NCBI RefSeq assembly: GCF_001676155.1
Contig: NZ_LZEW01000031.1
Coordinates: forward strand, 62,001 to 126,000
DNA: 64,000 bases
Source of the DNA: Morganella psychrotolerans
GTDB lineage: Bacteria; Pseudomonadota; Gammaproteobacteria; Enterobacterales; Enterobacteriaceae
Direction: 5' to 3'
Part shown: in pieces, positions 58,776 through 64,000 of the stretch
Layout: the number at the start of each line of letters is the position of its first letter
Position numbering within the stretch: the first letter of the stretch is position 1
The notes under the pieces: generated by a model
What the model saw: the letters and a program-made list of their open reading frames with translations, nothing else
Database searches by the model: none
Told to the model about the DNA's origin: nothing
Position numbers and translations under genes: made by a program

Positions 58776-59726
58776 CTATTTTTTAAATTCGTGGCGAACA
58801 GTATTTGCTATTCCTTGTTCGAGAGAAACAGGAGCAATAAACCCGGTATCTGCAATAACGTCAGATTTAAATTGTGTACGAGCACAGAATTTCTTAATGC
58901 GAATACTGCTGACAGGAAATTCTTTACCCGTTACTTTTGCCAGAATATCAAAACAGTAACCACCCAGCAAACCGACGCTGTATGGAACATGGATATTCGA
59001 TTTATGTTTATCCATCGCTTTGCAGATAATATCCGTCAAATCTTCCATATTGAAATCAGGTTTATCGACATAGTTAAAGACATGACGGCCTGAATTAAAG
59101 GTTGTGGCGAATTTTAAGAATGCTGCGATATTTTCCACATAAGCCATAGACTTCTGGTTTTTACCACCGCCAATCATCAGGAAACGTCCTGATGCGATCT
59201 GACGGAATAAATTATAAACATTACCCCGGTTATTTTCACCGAAGACAACAGTCGGGCGGATTGTCACTAATGCACGTTCGGCATCTTCAGCTTGCCAGGC
59301 GTCATACACATGCTCTGCGGCTAATTTTGATTTACCATAATCATTGAATGGCTCATATTGACCATCTTCCCCGGTCTCTTTTTCGACAAAGCCATAAACA
59401 GCAACAGACGAGGTAAAGATAATGTGTTTGATACCAAGCTGTGCCGCGACATCACAAACATGCTTTGCACCGTCAACATTCACATCATAGTAAAGACTGA
59501 TTGGATGGACATTATCTTTATGTTTGGCTGCCAGGTTAATAATAACATCGGAACCTTTTAGCGGTTCAACCAGAGATTCTGGTTTTGTTATATCACCAAA
59601 TTCCCAGTGATCAGAAAATGCTGAACTTTTCTCAATATCTACTATTTTAAATTGGATATTGTCTTTCTGCAATTGTGTGGACAGACGTGTACCGATAAAG
59701 CCTGAGCCGCCGATGATGGTTATCAT
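58776..59726 (-). CDS. NAD-dependent sugar epimerase/dehydratase (extended SDR), Gne-like
   Basis: 316 residues: [18 protein letters not shown] binds [11 protein letters not shown] and [15 protein letters not shown] carry the catalytic Ser and Tyr-x3-Lys. It probably interconverts UDP-sugars for the O-unit (for instance a UDP-GlcNAc/GalNAc 4-epimerase); the exact sugar cannot be told from sequence. Last gene of the O-antigen locus before trmL, with coding GC between the AT-rich GT genes and the chromosome. Confidence 0.82.
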   Translation of the reverse strand: MITIIGGSGFIGTRLSTQLQKDNIQFKIVDIEKSSAFSDHWEFGDITKPESLVEPLKGSDVIINLAAKHKDNVHPISLYYDVNVDGAKHVCDVAAQLGIKHIIFTSSVAVYGFVEKETGEDGQYEPFNDYGKSKLAAEHVYDAWQAEDAERALVTIRPTVVFGENNRGNVYNLFRQIASGRFLMIGGGKNQKSMAYVENIAAFLKFATTFNSGRHVFNYVDKPDFNMEDLTDIICKAMDKHKSNIHVPYSVGLLGGYCFDILAKVTGKEFPVSSIRIKKFCARTQFKSDVIADTGFIAPVSLEQGIANTVRHEFKK

Positions 59727-59735
59727 AAATGCCTT

Positions 59736-60549
59736 CTATTTTCTTAATTTTTTATAAATAATATTCAGAATTGAAGTTGGTAAAAGTCGGGGGATACTGC
59801 GCATAGCAAAGATTAAAGTTGCTGAGAGTGGTGTGTCAATTTTTAATTTTATTTTTAGCTTAGCAAGTTGTAGCTCACTTTTTATATATTTTAATCCACG
59901 ACGACGTGAAACCATTATAGTTCCGGCTCGTACATTAACTAATACATCCTGTAGGTTATGCGTTTTATAATCACTGGAAATCATTCTTATCCAGAGGTTG
60001 TAATCTTCCATATATAAATGATGCTGATATCCACCAACAGCCAGTACCGCACTTTTCTTAAATGCAACGGTGACATGATTGAAAGGATTACGTTTTTTTT
60101 GCTAGCTTCAGAATGTTATTATGTTCAATAGCAATATTACGCTGACCATTTGACTCAGTCATATCCTCATTAAATTCTTCTATATTTCCACCAAGTAGTG
60201 AAATATGGGGATTTTCTTGAAGGTAATTAATTTGTTTTTTAAATCGGTTAGGTAAACAGATATCATCCGTATCCATCCTAAAAATCCATTCATTTGAACA
60301 ATGTTTAATTCCTTCATTTAATGCTTTACCTAGCCCTATATTTTCAGGTAAGTCTATAGTTTTGATTATATTCGGATATTCTTTTTCCCAGTTTTCAATG
60401 GTTAAGTTCAATTGGTCAGTTAAAGGCCCATCTTTAACAATAACAACTTCTGTTGGTTTTTCTGAGTTATTTATGATTCTATTTAAACTGTCATTAAGGA
60501 AAATTGCATTTTCTTTAAAATAAACAGATAGTAAAATAGAGAATTTCAT
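59736..60549 (-). CDS. GT2-family glycosyltransferase (O-antigen), frame broken in a T run
   Basis: From ATG 60549 (MKFSILLSVYFKENAIFLND) the GT-A domain shows PTEVVIVKDGPLTDQLNLTI and WIFRMDTDDICLPNRFKKQI (DxD). The frame stops after ILKLAKK at eight T on the plus strand (60093-60100); with seven it reads KKRNPFNHVTVAFKKSAVLA then GGYQHHLYMEDYNLWIRM, giving one protein of about 270 residues. It resembles the AmsE/WfdN-like GT2 group. It is AT-rich, typical of O-antigen loci. The start overlaps the previous gene by 4 nt (ATGA). Confidence 0.85.
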
Positions 60550-61498
60550 TCAAGGGATCTCTGTAATCGTTTATTAAGGATAAAATATAATAGCCCAGAT
60601 GATACTCTAAAAAATAACACCACCGGATATAGTGAGACTCTAGGTTTTTTTTAATATATATTTTTTTACTAAATAAGTAATCCAAGGTTTCTTTATCTTT
60701 GAAATTAAATTGTAAACCTAATTTTATTAAATAAAAAAAATGTTCTTTGCTGAAGATATTTAATCTCACTTGTGATTTTATTTGGAGCGCCACATGTATT
60801 TTTCTGTAAGAGGTCATAAAGAGCTAGCACTTTTATTTTACTTATTGTTAGTGCCGACTGAACTGTTACTGAATTATCCAAGTTGTAATTAAATAAGGTA
60901 TGGTCTATATGTAGTATATGCTTTTTTGTTGTTAGAAATGAAAGTAATATAAAATAGATATCTTCCCCAAAACAGTAATCTTCAGGAAATAATATATTAT
61001 TTCTTTTCAGGAAATCACTTTTGAAGCAGATAGAACAGATGTGCAATTTCAATTTACGAGTTAGAAATAAATGAAGAATTTCGATGTTGGTATATAATCG
61101 TATATTACTAGATTTATTTATAGTTCGGCTGTGGTTTATACTGTAGTTAAATAAATATGTATCACATTCTATGTTGTTTTTTTATTATTTCCTTATCCAG
61201 TATATGCAATATATCATCGTCAAAAGAGTCATCAGCATCTAAAAAATAAAATATATTTTCCTGAAGATGATTGTAGACCTAAGTTCCGGCTTGAAGATAC
61301 CCCCTTATTTTCTTGATTTATATAATGAAATCCATTCTTTGATGAGAGGATATAATCCGTATTATCAATAGATCCGTCATTAATAATGATAAATTCTACA
61401 TCATTTCTTTCAGATTGAGTTTTAGAAATAAAGGTTAAGATAGAATTCAAATAAGGTTCAGCATTAAAACACGGAATAATAATTGAATACGTGATCAT
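60546..61498 (-). CDS. GT2-family glycosyltransferase (O-antigen), frame broken five times
   Basis: Starts at ATG 61498 (MITYSIIIPCFNAEPYLNSI), not upstream. GT-A signatures: DVEFIIINDGSIDNTDYIL, GVSSSRNLGLQSSSGKYI, and after correction FLDADDSFDDDILHILDK. Five single-base excesses (61241-61246, 61177-61183, 60799-60803, 60661-60667, 60645-60652) split it; with each run shortened by one it is a single frame of about 315 residues ending FRVSSGLLYFILNKRLQRS-LE, whose TGA overlaps the next gene's ATG. That exact ATGA join supports the reconstruction. Sugar and linkage unknown. Confidence 0.75.
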
Positions 61499-61499
61499 T

Positions 61500-62560
61500 T
61501 TATCGCTCAAATATAGATTCATAAGGTGTTATACCTAACCCCTTTCCAAGAGATCTTTCTGATATTCTAATATCGTTCTCAAAGAGAACGAAAAGTATAA
61601 ACATTATAAGTACCGTACTTTGGATATGATATTTTTTTGTTTTTATAAAAAAACAATGCAAATGGAATAATGATACAGAAGATAGGAGGTAGCCTGTTAA
61701 ATATATGTATCTTGGCAGATAATATAATGGATAAAAGATATGATACGCTCAATATAAATATTATATTAGCTTTATGATCTTTCTTATTTATACTATAGAT
61801 AATGAAAATTATAGGCAGTATCATTTTCAATATGACACCAAGGCCGGAACCTAATTGGGTTGGCGTATTAAATTTACTATAAATATAATTTTGATATTTT
61901 GTATTTTGTAGTATTTGCAAGTTATCAATTAACTGAAATATATCAATGTATGATATAAATATAAATAATATTAAAAATATTGGTAGGTATAAAGTTCGAT
62001 TGCATCGTATGTAATTAAATATACAAAAAGGTAATAGAAGAAGTGTCGATGAGTGAAAAAGAGATGAAATATAAATCCAAAAAATGAAATAAACTATCTT
62101 CTTATTTATAAGAAAATGAACGGCATATAATGCAATACATACGGCTGTTATTTGACGTATTGCTGTCATGTTTTGAAAATATAAAACAAGAATATAAAAG
62201 GTAATAAATAATAGTTTATTATAATGACGAGCAGTTAAGTAAATAAATGATGTTGAAATAATGGAAAACAAGCTAATAAATACACTACTGCTGAGAGAAA
62301 AATAATTACAGATACGCAGCAAAAATAAAAACCCAGGCTCAAGGTATTCTTCAGTAGACTTAACATTATAATATATGTATTCGTAGCTATTGTAGTCAGT
62401 TCCAACATTATATCGGAATATTAATGCTGATATAACAAATATGAATGATATGAAGTAAAATATGCTTGAGGAGCATTTGTTGTTTGCTTTATCAGATAGA
62501 TATGAAAATAATGAACCCGAGAATAGCACTGAATTATAAACAATATAAGTAAAAAAACAT
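61500..62560 (-). CDS. wzy: O-antigen polymerase Wzy (EpsG-like), frame broken twice
   Basis: A strongly hydrophobic protein with about 10 helices and the EpsG-family feel: FRYNVGTDYNSYEYIYYN near the N-terminus, LFHSSTLLLLPFCIF in the middle. Correcting seven A at 62551-62557 moves the start to ATG 62560 (MFFTYIVYNSVLFSGSLF), and correcting seven T at 61632-61638 extends the end through a last helix to FENDIRISERSLGKGLG and stop at 61500, about 352 residues. It polymerises O-units in the inner membrane. Assignment rests on topology, size and locus. Confidence 0.75.
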
Positions 62561-62561
62561 A

Positions 62562-63551
62562 TTATATCTCAAAACTTGATTTTTTAGGAAATAAATTATG
62601 GAGTTCGTTATTTATTGCATTTTTCATGTTTTCAAATTGATCTACAACAGCGCTATCATTGATGCATATACATTTTAATTTTTTTATTATGCATATATTT
62701 AATAACATGATTAATATTATTGCTATTTGGGGAGAGTGTTATGCTGGATTTATGGACGCATTTAGGGTAGAAATCACCTGAAGCTAATTGCCAATCTCTA
62801 AAAATATACTGATTTATATCGGTTATTTTCCTGAATTTGTTTATACTCGTATTATGTATTAATTCTTCTTCTTTACTATATATCTCGATGAATGTTTTTC
62901 TTAAAAAAGGCTGAGGTATATGAAAATTTTTAAATCCTGTAAATTTAGCCCATGGTAATAGTAGTATATTATTTAGGTTATATCGGCCATACTTTATATT
63001 GAAAACCTTTGTTATATGTTTTTTGTAAAAATTCTTTTTTTCAAAATATTTACAAATAATATCTAGATTATTAGCCAGGTATTTTGCGTAGTCACCATCT
63101 GGTGTTATGACATTAGATATAAAAGTGTCACATGGGGTTTCATTAACAAAATAAAAATCAGGAGAGATTTTATTGATCAAAAAAGTATCATCATTAAAAT
63201 AAACGAATTTTTCAGATAGACCTTGTATTTTGGCTAAGTTTATTTCAATGACATGAGAACTAAATGTAGGTAAGTATTCCTCAGGAATATAATCATGGTG
63301 ATTAACAATATTTAGTTTTGAGTTATTGATATTTAGCCAATCAGGAACGTGCCCGTATGTAATAAAATGGATCTTATTTACCCATGGCGCATTTTTTTTC
63401 AATACCTCGAAACCAATATTTTAAGTTGTCCCAATCTCTAAATCGAGGGTCATTTTTTTATATTACCGTGATTCCTGCTTTTATTAAATTCACTTAGCCA
63501 TTTAGGGTCTGTAGGATCTACCCAAGGAATTACAAAATCAATATTATTCAT
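62562..63551 (-). CDS. Stealth-family sugar-phosphate transferase, frame broken three times
   Basis: Stealth proteins move hexose-1-phosphate onto polysaccharides, making phosphodiester links. All four conserved regions are readable after removing one base at 63453-63459, 63392-63399 and 62679-62685: CR1 MNNIDFVIPWVDPTDPKWLS; CR2 WVNKIHFITYGHVPDWLN, IVNHHDYIPEEYLPTFSS and GLSEKFVYFNDDTFLI; CR3 around FRDWQLASGDFYPKC; CR4 KCICINDSAVVDQFENMK to NLFPKKSSFEI. About 328 residues. Its start overlaps the licD stop and its stop is 1 nt from the wzy start. Confidence 0.85.
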
Positions 63552-64000
63552 GTGAATTATTATATTCTTTATCAAAAATAAATTTTACTATGCCATGCTG
63601 ATATGGATCACTTGGGGGAATCAAATAATTATTTCCATAAAGCATGACTAGGTAATTATGTACATTACGTGGACAAGGTAATGTAATACCTTCAAATGTA
63701 ATTTCATCCAGTGGAAAGATTAATTTTTTTTGGAAAATTATAGGGTGTCAATCCCATATCTAAACTATAATCAATATAATCAGATTCTTTTTTTATTTAC
63801 TTTGCAGGCGAATTTATAATTAAATAGATCTATTTTTTTCCTACTTAATAATAAATTAAATAGTGTTCGCACTATTTTTTTTTGTAGTTGATATATTATT
63901 GAATCTATTTAAGTAATATATTTTATATGAATAATGAATTATTCTTCTGTGAAGTGAATATTGTTTTGCATTATCCATAGGGAATATATCTATATAGAGA
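63544..64000 (-). CDS. LicD-family phosphotransferase, 5' end beyond window, frame broken three times
   Basis: The C-terminal part of a LicD-like protein. The window edge cuts it within LYIDIFPMDNAKQYSLHRR, whose IDIFPxD is the LicD hallmark. After removing one base at 63875-63883, 63788-63794 and 63724-63731 it reads on through KKESDYIDYSLDMG and IFPLDEITFEGITLPCPRNV, HNYLVMLYGNNYLIPPSDP to stop at 63544. LicD enzymes transfer phosphorylcholine or related phospho-groups to glycans. I recall phosphocholine-bearing O-chains being described in Morganella, which would fit; donor biosynthesis genes are not visible here. Confidence 0.78.

Overview
The window looks like a chromosome segment of a Morganella species (Morganellaceae, Enterobacterales), most likely M. 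morganii. This rests on gene content and order (fdhD-fdoGHI-fdhE-selAB; coaBC-dut-slmA-pyrE-rph-yicC; radC-rpmBG; an LPS core locus with wabG/wabH/wabN; an O-antigen locus beside trmL/yibK) and on coding GC near 50%, which is higher than is usual for Proteus or Providencia. No rRNA, tRNA, CRISPR array or replication origin was seen.

Layout: 0-10 kb is a selenocysteine formate dehydrogenase locus (fdhD, fdoG with an in-frame UGA, fdoH, fdoI, fdhE) directly followed by selA and selB, the Sec-incorporation genes that fdoG depends on. 10-19.5 kb is an accessory stretch: a GT-D glycosyltransferase, a molbindin, an Fe-S-type regulator divergent from an MFS exporter, a second AccA-like carboxyltransferase subunit, two LysR regulators, a DUF411 protein, a second MFS pump and an unknown gene. 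19.7-21.5 kb is an AT-rich islet with an orphan type VI secretion module: hcp, a candidate permuted papain-fold effector and a candidate membrane immunity protein. 21.5-32 kb holds tehA, xanP, dinD, yicC, rph, pyrE, slmA, dut, coaBC, radC, rpmB and rpmG. 32-47 kb is the LPS core locus: three GT4 glycosyltransferases, mutM, coaD-waaE-waaA, waaQ-wabG-wabH-wabN and waaC-waaF-hldD. 47-51 kb has a phosphoethanolamine transferase and two related membrane proteins. 51-58 kb is yibQ-envC, then yibN-secB-gpsA-cysE-waaL. 58-64 kb is trmL and the proximal end of an AT-rich O-antigen locus on the minus strand: an epimerase, two GT2 enzymes, a Wzy-type polymerase, a Stealth-family sugar-phosphate transferase and a LicD-family gene cut by the window edge.

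Together the genes describe anaerobic formate respiration with its cofactor machinery, nucleotide and CoA housekeeping, and most of a lipopolysaccharide pathway: heptose precursor (hldD), inner core (waaA, waaC, waaF, waaQ, waaE), outer core (wabG, wabH, wabN, GT4s), O-unit assembly (GT2s, Stealth, LicD), polymerisation (wzy), ligation (waaL) and decoration (eptA-like).

Two features affect the whole window. First, nine ERIC-family repeats occur in intergenic spacers; two of them are 61-bp short forms sharing one internal deletion. Second, at least 23 reading-frame breaks in 13 genes, essential coaBC and slmA among them, are each explained by one extra base in a homopolymer (usually 6-9 nt). 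This looks like assembly error, not gene decay. It is densest in the last 4 kb, where I reconstructed genes by reading through the runs.
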